DNA of 64,000 nt from Lateolabrax maculatus (lineage: Eukaryota > Chordata > Actinopteri > Acropomatiformes > Lateolabracidae). The notes beneath the pieces are model-generated. The model was not told the origin of the DNA, made no database searches, and saw nothing but the letters and a program-made list of their open reading frames with translations. The position numbers and the translations under genes are program-made. The first letter of the stretch is position 1, and every line of letters begins with the position of its first letter. Location: contig CM062213.1 in the NCBI GenBank assembly GCA_031216445.1, positions 9,363,501 to 9,427,500 on the forward strand. Direction: 5' to 3'. Positions 35,301 to 45,800 of this stretch are shown in pieces.

Positions 35301-37971
35301 AATGGTCTTTAAAGTACAGTATTGCAATGGTGCTAATGGTTTCCAGTATGACCGTACTAATGGGTGAACAGCACCTTCTCAGCCACATGATCAGGCTGCA
35401 CATGACAGCTGAGATGAAGCAGTAAACTCCCTGCTGTCTGGTTTTTGTCTATGGGAGGCCTGCTGCACTCAGGCCTCTTACAACCAATATGTGGTCATTC
35501 TCAAGACTCTCAAATAACAGTCAGATATGTCTTCATGTCCATCTAAATCCCCAAATATGTCCGACCTGGGCTGGTAGTTTGAAGGTTTTCCAGATAAAGG
35601 TTTAGTGCGCATATAACACTCTGAAGACGTTTAAATACATCATGGTGGGAGGAACATCCTAATAATATCACATGAACAAAATGAAACATGCACAAGAAGG
35701 AGATTTAAAATTTTCCTTCACATTATATTGTCACTGAACACGCAAATGTTGTCTTTCTTCTTGTTTTTGGAAAACACTGCCTCACATGGCTCATGTGCCG
35801 TTTTATCACATCTTCCCTGATGAAAAACTGGATATTGTTTACCAATTCAGGTACATTTTGCATTTGCCTTGAAGCATTATCAACCTGCTAGATAAACACC
35901 CTATTATAACTAAGAATTCTCTTTTAATCTCCCTGCTTCATTACTATTGTACAATGCAGGCTCTATCGTGGTCTCTCTTTTCTTCCTGGTATTGTTGAGC
36001 AGCATAGCAAAAGAACACAATCTGGCATAATCAACAATTCTTACAGTAGGTATGAAGTGCTTCATGTATGTGAAATATATAACGTAGCTACCCCTTGTAT
36101 ATTCAAATTATCGTCTGGAAATAAAATGTAACTTAGTAACAACATTCACCTGAACACAGTATATAACACTATGATTAAATCTGGACAATGAGAAGGGAAC
36201 AAAATAAAAAAAGTTAGCTGTAGGATTTTTAAACATTTACAGGTGTCAGTAGAATAAAGTGCGTGTTAGTAATATATGTATTTCCCCCAACATTTGTAAT
36301 TTATGATAATTGATTAGACAGAAAAAGTGATATCTACAGGCAAGTCAACTGTTAAATAATCATACTTACTGCTTGGGTGATTTGTTTTTTGACATTCTCA
36401 CTCAAAAGTCCCTCAAATACAAATGAGTCTCCAAATTTCTCTGCCTAAAAGCATAAGGATAAAAACATTATGAGGTGATGCCTATTAACCATATAACATT
36501 AGAATAATCACTTTTATACTGGGTTTTAATTGGTTCAATTAATTTTGAATTAATCTTTAGATACAGTAATCTATCCATACCTCAGTAATGTATTCTGTGG
36601 CACTGACGAAGCTCTGGAACTGTTGGTTAGTGACTTCCTGGACGTCCATGTAGAAGGAGTCCACACGCACCAGCCTCTGGGGGCCCTCACCATCTGCAGG
36701 GATGGCTGGGTCGTCTGTTCCCATCAGGAACTCTCCTCCAGAAATCAGCACCATCTGTATGGAGGAGATATACACTTTTTTTAAAAAACAGACAAGTGGC
36801 CCCTTGAATCTCTGAAGTTTGAAGAAGGGCACAGAATTAAAATGATTACGAGTCTTTGAAAAGGCTGGCAAACGTAATTTAAACGTATAGATGTCTAAGC
36901 TGCACAATACCTCCATAAACACAGACAGATATAAAATCATATCAACAGCAAGAAAAATGTACAAAAAAATAACAAGAAAAGACATTTTAGGAGAGGAGAT
37001 GATTATTAGATTGACAGTTGCTTTTTACATATTTGTGCTCTTTAAATGCAGCTGTAATGGAGAGATCAGCTTTTATGAACATTGTTGAAATTTTATTTTG
37101 TTTCAATTGTACAACAATGTGGCACCAGATGTTCCCTACGTTAAATTAACTGTATATTGTGCCCGTCATCTATTATTGCCTGAGGTATTCCAGGATGCAG
37201 GGAACGCTTATGACCTTGAGCTGACTCTGAGGCAGTCAGACTGCTTCACTGGGATTGGCCAACCCTGAATATGACCTTTACCGTCTCGAAAAAAAAAAAA
37301 AAGAAACCCCTAACCCTAACCCCTAGGGTACACTGGAGTATAAAGCACATTGTCATGTCTTAGAAACAGCTGACAGCAATTCGTAAATAACAGAAAAGAA
37401 GGGAAAATAACTAAGATATTAGTCTACTACTATCAACCCCAATGCCACAAACATGCAGTCTCTCTCTGAAACAGTCTGAAAATAGCAGTTGGCAGGAAAA
37501 TGTAGGCTAATTTTTCTTGCCAACTTTTATTTTCAGACTGTTTCAGAGAGAGAGAGACTGCATGTTTGTGGCAAATCCCCTTACACTGAGAAGACTAAAG
37601 AGTCTATCCACATTTCAGGATTCCCTGGCGGTCCACAGACCTCCTCCTGCATGTTATCTTCTGTCCCCATGTCCCACGCCTCTGCCGTGGACTGTCCAAA
37701 CAAAGCAGCGACAGATTACCTGACTTTGCATCTTCCCCTCATCTCCCCGGGCCTCGGGCGGCCCCTCATTGGCCCCTCTTGAGTACTTGTCAGCCGGCTG
37801 TGCAGAAGCCTCCGCAGGCTCCGGGGCAGCGGCTCTCCTCGGGGTCCCACAGCCGCAGCCCGCTGCTGCCTGCGGGGCGGCGGCTTCCGTCCGAGCCCCG
37901 CATGAACCCTGGATGCACAGCACTTTGTCCACGCAGACAAAGACCAGGAACAGGGCGAGGCTGCGCGGCAT
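32205..37971 (-). CDS. sumf1: Formylglycine-generating enzyme SUMF1, complete gene model of 9 coding exons
   Basis: ER-lumenal enzyme that oxidises the active-site cysteine of sulfatases to formylglycine, so it governs all sulfatases. Exons (minus strand): 37971-37720, 36754-36581, 36444-36370, 35197-35115, 34478-34356, 34235-34121, 33476-33363, 33283-33224, 32306-32205. They join in frame to 365 residues (human 374). An N-terminal signal peptide is followed by the CGCGTP motif with Cys39 and Cys41 (human Cys50/52) and a KYSR65 site like the furin-type site of human FGE. The FGE-sulfatase fold follows, with GNAWEWTSDWWT and KKGGSYMCH. Catalytic Cys330 and Cys335 and disulfide partners Cys212-Cys359 and Cys229-Cys340 match human 336, 341, 218-365 and 235-346. 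Odd points: the human Asn141 sequon is missing, a new NIT sequon appears at Asn191, and the last residues (VSREPR) differ from mammals. The gene is head to head with itpr1 and tail to tail with lrrn1. Confidence 0.95.
33224..33283 (-). CDS. sumf1: sumf1 exon 8 (residues 313-332)
   Basis: Encodes TGPPSGTDKVKKGGSYMCHK with catalytic Cys330. Acceptor 'ctttcag', donor AAG|GTAAAG, phase 0. Confidence 0.94.
33363..33476 (-). CDS. sumf1: sumf1 exon 7 (residues 275-312)
   Basis: Encodes VMSFPANGFGLYDMAGNAWE and WTSDWWTVRH. The GNAWEW box is a hallmark of the FGE-sulfatase family. Acceptor 'ccctgcag', donor CCA|GTAAGA. Confidence 0.94.
34121..34235 (-). CDS. sumf1: sumf1 exon 6 (residues 236-274)
   Basis: Encodes LYPWGNKLNPKGQHYANLWQ, then GDFPNHNSGEDGY, including the Asn-Leu pair equivalent to a human FGE calcium site. 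Acceptor 'catgtag', donor CCG|GTAAAT. Confidence 0.93.
34356..34478 (-). CDS. sumf1: sumf1 exon 5 (residues 195-235)
   Basis: Encodes LDHPVLHVSWADAVAYCSWA, then NKRLPTEAEWEYACRGGL. Includes structural Cys212 and Cys229. Acceptor 'tttgtag', donor CCG|GTACGA. Confidence 0.94.
35115..35197 (-). CDS. sumf1: sumf1 exon 4 (residues 168-194)
   Basis: Encodes VAAAPWWLPVKGANWRHPDG. It then encodes PDSNITDR with a potential N-glycosylation sequon at Asn191. Acceptor 'tattag', donor CAG|GTAGAA, ending with two bases of Arg195. Confidence 0.93.
36370..36444 (-). CDS. sumf1: sumf1 exon 3 (residues 143-167)
   Basis: Encodes AEKFGDSFVFEGLLSE..ITQA between acceptor 'cttttag' and donor GCA|GTAAGTA. Phase 0 at both ends. 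Confidence 0.93.
36581..36754 (-). CDS. sumf1: sumf1 exon 2 (residues 85-142)
   Basis: Acceptor 'ccatacag' then MVLISGGEFLMGTDDP, matching the first strand of the FGE fold, and SFYMDVQEVTNQQF. Donor GAG|GTATGG, phase 0. The human N-glycosylation sequon position (VNSTGY) reads VSATEY here. Confidence 0.93.
37443..37573. repeat. Long inverted repeat in sumf1 intron 1
   Basis: The left arm (37443-37500) starts TGCCACAAACATGCAGTC and the right arm (37511-37573) ends GACTGCATGTTTGTGGCA. The arms are complementary over about 58-63 nt, with one 2-nt length difference in a CT/GA run and a few mismatches, around a loop of about 10 nt. As RNA it would form a near-continuous stem of about 60 bp. Confidence 0.9.
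37720..37971 (-). CDS. sumf1: sumf1 exon 1 (residues 1-84)
   Basis: ATG at 37971-37969 starts MPRSLALFLVFVCV, a signal peptide. The exon then encodes an Ala/Pro-rich stretch, the conserved CGCGTP motif and DKYSRGAN. It ends CAG|GTAATC in phase 0. An upstream in-frame extension lacks conservation, so this ATG is preferred. Confidence 0.9.
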
Positions 37972-38329
37972 TGTTGCGGGGACACCGAGGATCAAGACGC
38001 GCTCATGCTGCCGAAACTTTCACTTCCGCAAAGTCACGTGGTCAGTCAGCTGGCTGCACTGTCACGAAGTGTAACTCTTTCCTGCCCGAAGTGTGTGTGT
38101 TTTTTTTGTTTATTTTTTATTTTAAAAAAAAAACAAAAAACGTTTACATGGCAAATTATGACTGGGGATTGTAAATGTAGCAGATGCCAGTTGTTTTAAG
38201 GTAAATAAAATCACTTACTTGAAAACTACAATCAAGTAATTGTTCAAACAAACAACAGATATGGTGCTGTTTGACAGCTTATGTCAGATAAGAGACTTTT
38301 TTTTTTTTTTTTCTTCTTCTTTCTGTGTC

Positions 38330-38682
38330 ACATGCGCCCAGGCTGCGCGCCGGTGAGTGATAACACATCTCGGGTTTCCTCGGCGGTGGGATGGGACCAC
38401 ATGGACATCATTTCCCAGCTATCAACACTACGGCCGCCTGAGCAGGAGAAGTGGCAGCGAGCCAGGCAGCCCGGCCAGTCCCGCCTGCCTCCGTGAGCAC
38501 AGCCGCGGAGCACCGAGAGGCGCGGAAAGGTGACAGAGCTGTCAAAAAAAAAAAAGAAAGAAAAGAAAAGAAAAGAAAAGAAACCAGCCGCCCGAAGGCT
38601 GGGTCTCACGCCCGGGCCCCGGTGGAGAGGACAGCCGCGGTCATGTTGTCGTAGCCCGGCCGGAGGAAGCTGAGCAGCCGAG
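38330..38682 (+). other. itpr1: itpr1 non-coding first exon (candidate; 5' end unknown)
   Basis: GC-rich sequence ending in GAG|GTAAAG, a good donor at 38683, upstream of the acceptor at 39699 that opens the first coding exon. An A/AAAGA-rich repeat lies inside it at about 38542-38582. The start is not resolved and may lie further downstream. Confidence 0.45.
38542..38582. repeat. (A)n then (AAAAG)n repeat
   Basis: Poly(A) run followed by AAAGA/AAAAG units, inside the candidate itpr1 leader exon. Confidence 0.9.
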
Positions 38683-38728
38683 GTAAAGTTGAGCGCACAA
38701 CTTGCGCCGTTCACCATCCTGCTTTTTC

Positions 38729-38767
<39 letters not shown>

Positions 38768-39699
38768 CTTCTCGCAGCGGAGAAAAGGGGATTTTTATTT
38801 TTTTTCAGTTCGCGCTCCTTAAATGGTTAACAAAAACGCTCCCAGCTCACGAGCTGGCGCTTGTTTGCACGGTTGTGACCGAAAAACCAAGCGAAGCAGC
38901 GAGTCCGACTCCGGTGTTAATCTGGGGACTGCTGCGAAACTGATTGCAGGATGGCGATTGAAGTGACAGCCTGCCTCGGGACGCGCTGGCTCAAGTTTCG
39001 TGTGTGTTTTAGTGATCAGATGAAACGGGCCTGTGGGGAAGATGTGCACTTCTGCAGGATAATAGATGATCCTTTTTTTTCTTCTCTCTTTTCATTTTAT
39101 GTCATTATTGTTGCATTGCGAGAGACTGCGGTCAGCCGAAGCCACTTGCTCTTAGTTTATTCGTCATGATTTGTCGACGTCAACGAGAGGCAGGGAAATA
39201 AGCCGACCGGAGTGGCCGCATATCAGCCTCAGAGGCGACGACCTGTTGCAGGTGCTGTTCACGCCTTCCTGGTCGCCGGAGCTCCTAATCATTAACTGTC
39301 CGGTCCCAGGCCACGGCACGACAGGTTGCAGTCACATCAAACACAGAATTTCCCTGCAGCTTCTATGCAAATGCTCATCGCAGTCAGAGAGTGGCATCAC
39401 TGTGCGTGTCAGGGAACCCTCTCTTTGAAAATCGCACTGCCACCTAACTTGGAGTCCTGCAGCTACATGAGTTAGTGAGTGGATAGTGAGTGAGTGAGTG
39501 TGTTTTTCGTGATCATATCTGCAAATGCAAACCAAAGTCACAGATAAATGCTCAATAATTGTCATGTGTAATATTATTACGGCGGAATTCAGACTAGGGA
39601 TGCTTCTGCTGCTTTTCAGACTTGTTTAGAAACACAATGTGAGTAAATTAGACTCTATGTGTGATTTATACTCATTTTTTCTCCTCTCTCCTGCTGTAG
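38683..39699 (+). other. itpr1: itpr1 intron in the 5' leader (candidate)
   Basis: Runs from the donor GTAAAG to the acceptor 'ctcctgctgtag'. It begins with a (CT)n tract (about 38732-38759). Short open frames inside show no domain. Moderately GC-rich, so alternative promoters or leader exons are possible. Confidence 0.45.
38732..38759. repeat. (CT)n microsatellite
   Basis: CT dinucleotide run followed by a short GT run. Confidence 0.95.
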
Positions 39700-39729
39700 G
39701 TGTTCCCTGTGTGTGTGTGTGTGTCAAAC

Positions 39730-39821
39730 ATGTCGGATAAGATGTCCAGCTTCCTACACATTGGGGACATCTGCTCCCTGTATGCCGAGGGCTCCACCAA
39801 TGGTTTCATCAGCACCCTGGG
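39730..39821 (+). CDS. itpr1: itpr1 coding exon 1 (residues 1-30)
   Basis: The exon begins at 39700. The ATG at 39730 has A at -3. A (GT)8 run at about 39709-39724 lies directly before the start codon in the leader. Donor CTGGG|GTACG splits Gly31. Confidence 0.95.
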
Positions 39822-42800
39822 GTACGTCCATCTCACTGGCCGAACATTATATGCGTGTGGGCATCGCTTCACACCTCTCTCTGCTCTACTGTAAGATGAG
39901 CAGCGTTTGGATGGAAGGAAGTGGTGACTGTTTAGTGAGAAACAAACTTTGGTGCCATCAGAAAGACCATGTCCCTCTGATTCTGTGTTTGTGCGTGTGC
40001 CCGATGATTGTTTGCACGTGTCACAGGCATCACTTCCCACCGACAGCGACAGAATTGGATTAAGTAGCTGGGGAGATCATCAGTGGATGTCATTTTGCAG
40101 TTTATCCCACAGAACAAAGCAGTGAAAAACAGTGGGAGGCCTTTTGAAGTGGTGCTTTGGCCAGGACTGACCTCACCACTGATAGTGCCGGGGGAAAAGG
40201 AAATATAGGGGCGCCAAATGCACAGTTAATGATAAAGCGTGTGTGTTCGTGAGAGTGCGGCAGGAGTCGGTGTGGGTGTAGAGGGCAGAGCTGTTGGAAA
40301 AAAAAAACAATGAGGTGGTGCTGTGTACAATACTCAACACTACATGGTAAAACTGTGTTTACAAGCCCCTCTTTCACCCACACAGTGGCAGGAGTATTGT
40401 GTTGTTTAACCTCTTCCTCTTCTGTTCTGAATGAAAAGAGAAAGCTTGCATTACTTTTTTGCAGGTAGAATCTACACGATAACCACAGGAAGGTGCCGTA
40501 TATCGTGTCTATAGCATCAGTAAGGTTGTCAGTATCAGCTGAGTGTCCAGGACCTCCCCCCAGGCTCATGAAAAATGGGAAGACTTAACAGCGAAGACTG
40601 AGTCACTATGGAGACATTGTGGCCTTCTCGAGTTCCAGCGCTTCCCACGCACACACACATAGACACACACACACACGCATACAAGCGCACATATTTACTA
40701 AACTGTCATGACAGTTCTGGCCTGGAGCCATCTTCTCCACGCACAACCACCAACTCAGCAGCCTTCTCAAGATCATCTGCCCTGAGAGGAAGAAACCATA
40801 CTGAGAAGAGAGAAAACAGTTTGAGTGTTATAACAGCATTCCCGGCTCATGTTTGGTCTTTGGAGAAAGGGCTCTGGAGGCGAAGTAAAGGTTAACAATG
40901 TTAAAAAAAGAAAATGCTGCTGGCTCTAATCTATGACCACTCTGACAGGGATTAGCAAAGTATGTGCATCTTCCACACACGCAGATGACCGCGCACACAC
41001 ATCCTGTATGATTTCTATTTAACACTCCTGGATATTTTCTCACTCTTTATCGAAGTCTGCAGCCTTGTTCCTTGAGGTGTGCAGACTGGAGGAGTAGACA
41101 GGTCTGTTTGGACAACTGTAGACATTCCCCGGGAAAAGGCCTGAAATGGATATGGGATTTGGCCTGTGTCCAGACAAGTGTTATTCTAAGTCAGTAAAAG
41201 CTAAATTTGTCACCAGAAATTCCAGCCTGCCCGCAGGTCCTCTAATCCAGAATTAGTTCATTATTGTGTGGAGTGAGAGAGTAAATACGCTGCAACTATG
41301 TGAGGGCTCTCAATGAAATTAGGAAAAACCAGAGTTTTGTACATGCAGAAGCTTTTGTTGGGAATGCTTTGTTTTGGTCACTACTGTGTTTAACACACAC
41401 CCAAACCAGTTTACACACAAACCCACAGGAATTATACAGATGCGGTGGCGTACAGTAGCTCAGATGCCTGAGTAAAATAACAGTATGAATTTATCCCCAT
41501 AAATGTTTGTCAATGATGCTTAATTATATTGTGGAAAATGTTAAATTACTGCTTACTTTAATTACTTTTTTTGTTTAACATTAATCTAAATTTAATCACA
41601 TTTCAGTTTGAACATTTTTAATGGGCATTTTACAGTATTTTTTTACATTCACGACATGAAATTATTAATAAAAAAAATTCAGAGGTGAATAAATTAGGGC
41701 TACAACTAACAGTTATTTTTATTGTTGAATAATCTGCTGATTTTTTTCTTGATAAAACGATTCATCTTTTGGGAGAGTCCAAGGTGACATTTTTAAATGT
41801 TTTTTTTTTTTTGTCTGTCCAACTGTCCAAAACCCAAAGATATTCAGTTTACATACATAGATGACCAAAAAAAAACATAAAAAATTCACATTTTAGAAGA
41901 TGGCACCGCTGAATTGTTGGTCTTTTAGCCAAAGAAAATTACTAAAAAGATTTTTTACTACTTTATTTTCAAAACCTGGCAGCTGACTGTGCCGTCAGTG
42001 ATTGGTTTTATTCAGTCATAAGACATAAGATATATATGCACAAATATTCAAAATACGCGGAAGAAAATGCACAGATATCTGACCCACAGACCACAGATTG
42101 ACTGACTGGTTTCTACGGGTGTGTGTGCTGTATCTGCATTTGTCTAACAGTTTTATTATGCGTCTGTATCCGTAGCTTGGTGGATGACCGATGTGTCGTC
42201 CAGCCTGACGCGGGGGACCTCAGCAACCCTCCGAAGAAGTTCAGAGGTAAGAAACACAGAGAGTCGACTCCCCTCGTCCTCCTGAGGCCTGACATCATCA
42301 CACTTACTGCTGTCTGTTTATACTGTGGGCTCTGTGAGAGAGACTGCGCTGGATGTGTTATGCTGTGTTTCTTTGGTGACAGCCACAATATCTCTGCCCC
42401 TGGACTTCAAACAGGGCTGCCTTTGACACTTTTATTGGTGTGTGTGTGTGCACGTGCTTGCTCATGCATCCATGCATGTGTTTATACCTGTGTGTGCTTG
42501 CTCGCACACCTCTTCTTTGGAGGTGGAGGCAGACGGAGAGAATCAGCTCTGATGTTGATTTGTTAGAAAACAACACACTTGAAAAGCTGCTTTTCAAACA
42601 AAAGCCTTGAGATGCCTCTTTGGGTGAACCCGCTATTATTAGCTTCCATACAGGAAGTAGAACTCATGACCCTCAGTTCTCAGGCTGGAGGTTTATATCT
42701 CTGGGGAGAGGCCTTGCCTGACATTGTACAGAGAATATAAGTGTATTGAAGGCTTGTCTAGTATATCTTACAGGTTTTCGTACAAAATATAAAAACAGTA

Positions 42801-45800
42801 CTTTTTCTTGCTCACCGCTGAATAGATATTTGATTGAAAAGTAAGTAAATTATGTCTAATAGATAAATAAAAGTATGTATGACCAAAATCTTTTATTTTA
42901 TTTTATTTTTTTATATTGTTGCTTTGCAGTGTTTTTAAGGCTTGAGATTCATCAAATACATTGGCCTTTGAAATGTTAAAGAATTTGATTTTATAGTGTT
43001 TGACATTGAAGCTTTCTGGATAGTGAGAATTCCACATCCGCATGCTCACACTTCGAATTTAGGATGTTATCGGCTGTCTCGAGAGTACAAAGAAGATTGC
43101 CCTGCTTTTAAAAAGTAGAAAGCTTTGATCTGAGCGGAGCCCACACAGGTCAGCTCTTCAGTGGGTCTCTGGTGTCCCAGGACAGGTTATCTCCCCCTAG
43201 AGACAATCGCTGTCACCACGATAAACACAGACTGCAGAGTGATACCTCCGTGCCTGCAGCGACATGAAAGACGAGTCTTTCGCTCTCTATCTGTTTGGAT
43301 GTGTGTGTTTTCAACAACTGTTAAGTTTAGACCTGGACAGAGAAGTTGGAATTAGTGGCAAAAACAAGCCAGCAGTGGCTGTTCTTCCTTTAGTAATTTA
43401 GCTGGAGTCTGACCGCATGCATGTATCTACTGTATGTGACTATGGAGAGACAATGCAGTTTTTACTGCGACTGAGTTTAAATCATGCAGTAGCCAAGCTG
43501 TTTGTGTTTTAGATTTCATTCTAATTTCTTTGTATGATTATTTTTGGCAGCAAACATGTGATTGTAGTGAGGGAGCTGCCTGTTGGCTCACTTATACAGG
43601 AAGCCTTTCACTAATCACTTTGCCTCATTTAATCTTCTATCCTCCCACACTTTGTTTTCCCTTGACTCACTTATAAAACTCATCACAAGTACAGTCCTGT
43701 TCTAAATCTGACCCATTGCAGAGCACTTAACGTCTTTGCCATATTTGAAATGCATGCAGGATATTTCAGATATGTGGTGCAATATCTGTGCGACAAAAAA
43801 ATGGTTAAAGCTGTTTGTTCAAGAGATTTATTGTCATTGTATATCTGTTACTACAACACTCTTGCACATAAGCTGAGTTGCTGTTAAAGTGGCGTTGGTA
43901 ACTCATTCACCATGTCAGCTGGTCTTGACTAGAAGAGGCCTTAATGTCACTGTGGGAGATGAAAATGGGTCCTATAGGATTATAGTGAAGCCATACATAG
44001 TCTGTAATGTAATACAGATTGACATTTTGAGGGACAGTATGTGTAAAAATGTATGTTAAATCCCAGGAATTTACACTTAAAGGTCAGTTTACTCATCATG
44101 GGTATCTACAAAGCGGAAGTATGGAGTTTGAAAGGGAGGGTCTAATGAAAATATGCTTTTGAAATCAACACTATTTTACTATATTTACTATTTTATACTA
44201 ACTTTGGTTTCAGAGTCCTGGTATTATGCATGCCAGCTCACTGTCACACTGTCATGTCTTACTGGGACACTTGAATTGAACGGAACCATTGTTAATGTTG
44301 TTAGTAACACCTGTGTTTTTCCTGTTGTTACAAGTCAAAATTTCTGCTGTGAAAACGGCCTGTACGTGGACATCAATCAAGCTCCACCACCAGTTAAGCT
44401 TCACGAAGAAAAAAGGCTTAGTGTCTTTCTAAATATTTCATATTTTTTATGTATAAAAAGTACGCCTCCGTTTCCTTTGTGCATTGCATTGTGGGACAGT
44501 CGTGCACATTAACAGCACACTCAAAAATCAAGCATTTTTAGTATGCATACTGAGTGAGCACACTTAATTTGGTCCCTTTCCAGTGTGAGCACATACAAAC
44601 TAAAAACCTGATTGGAATCCACCCAAGTATGGAAAATTAAAGATAAAAGATGTTTTGTCAGATGTTTGCATACCATATATGCACTGGGGCCTCACACTGC
44701 ACAATATAGTCAGGACTGGGGTGAGGAATGTATGTGAGGAAATGTTCTCTTGACCTTATTATATATTACATCCTCTCAGTTTTTCATGATGCACCGGAAA
44801 CATATTCTGTAGTTATGGATTTGTAATGATGTGTATGGCTTTATGATTGTTTTTTTTTTTTTGGTATTTCATCCATTTGTCTCTACAATAACAACCTTGT
44901 AAGTGGTTTATAAATAAAATAGTGTCCTTTTATAGTTTTCTGAGCCACTCTTGTAGCCAGATGAGGAAGTATTTTCCTTACGTGCTTGAACTGGCCACAG
45001 ATAACCCTAGTGAAATGTAAAACATTATTAAAACCAAGCCAGAAACAGGTTTCTCCTTGTTTAAACATCCAACAACAATTGTGCTTACATATCTGGGTGT
45101 CAGGGTGTCTTCTGGCAGAGCAAACACTCTTATTCCTCCCCGTTTGGGAGGCTCCTTAGCTGTTTGAGAGGGACACAGTTGCGCAGAGATAATCCTCCTT
45201 AGTGGATGCTATAAGGGCACAGGGCCAAACCAGCCATGTCCACATGCAGGGCCTTATACTGTCATTGCTGAGGTATGCTTAACATTTCCTCCTAATGTAA
45301 ACACAAGCACCCTCCACACAATCACACTCTCACTCATGTAGTCTGTATGCATACGCAGAGACATCAGGATGCAGTAGCCTTGCTTTGTATTTCACCAGGA
45401 CAGTATTTGAAATACCGTTACACACACACACACCTACATACACTCAGATGAGTTCAGCAGAGTTCACTGAGCAGCAGTCAGCGATTCTAAGTCAGAGAAA
45501 GTACTGTAACAGTGCTTCGTATTGGTTGTTTAAAAAAAATCCTCCTTTGGATTATTTGTGATTTATATGTCATCACTCAGTTGTTTGAATGTCGGGCCAG
45601 TTGTCTAATTTGAAGTTGCTATGGTGGCAGCTCTTTTTGTTGTGTATTGAAGTGGCAGTCTAAATGCAATGCTGCATTGTTCAAATGCCATCCGCTTTTT
45701 AATTTTCCTTTACTAAATAATCAATCCACCATCCTCCCTTGCTGTTTGTAGTCAGCAGGCTGTTCGAATATTGATAAAAAATACTTACAGTGGTTTGCTG

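Larger units (their letters stand above)
32307..37719 (-). other. sumf1: sumf1 introns
   Basis: Eight GT-AG introns of about 0.1-1.2 kb fill this span between exons. No other gene is visible. Intron 1 (36755-37719) contains a long inverted repeat (37443-37573) and an A-run followed by two telomere-like units (about 37289-37322). Intron 3 (35198-36369) is AT-rich and featureless to my eye. Confidence 0.85.
37972..38682. promoter_or_regulatory. Head-to-head promoter interval of sumf1 and itpr1
   Basis: CpG-containing interval between the sumf1 ATG (37971, minus) and the first itpr1 donor candidate (38682, plus). Close to sumf1 it has an ETS-type CACTTCCG (38021-38028; GGAAGTG on the sumf1 strand) and an E-box GTCACGTGGT (38033-38042) 62-71 bp upstream of its ATG. 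No TATA box is seen. The GC-rich part at 38330-38680 probably holds itpr1 transcription starts. A bidirectional promoter is inferred from spacing. Confidence 0.6.

Noticed and set aside
37307..37322. Telomere-like 'ccctaaccctaacccc' after an A-run
   Set aside because: Only two repeat units. Too short for an interstitial telomere, and chance or slippage suffices.
42123..42566. 147-codon frame overlapping itpr1 exon 2
   Set aside because: Only 42176-42246 in a compatible frame is real coding sequence. The rest reads through flanking intron.
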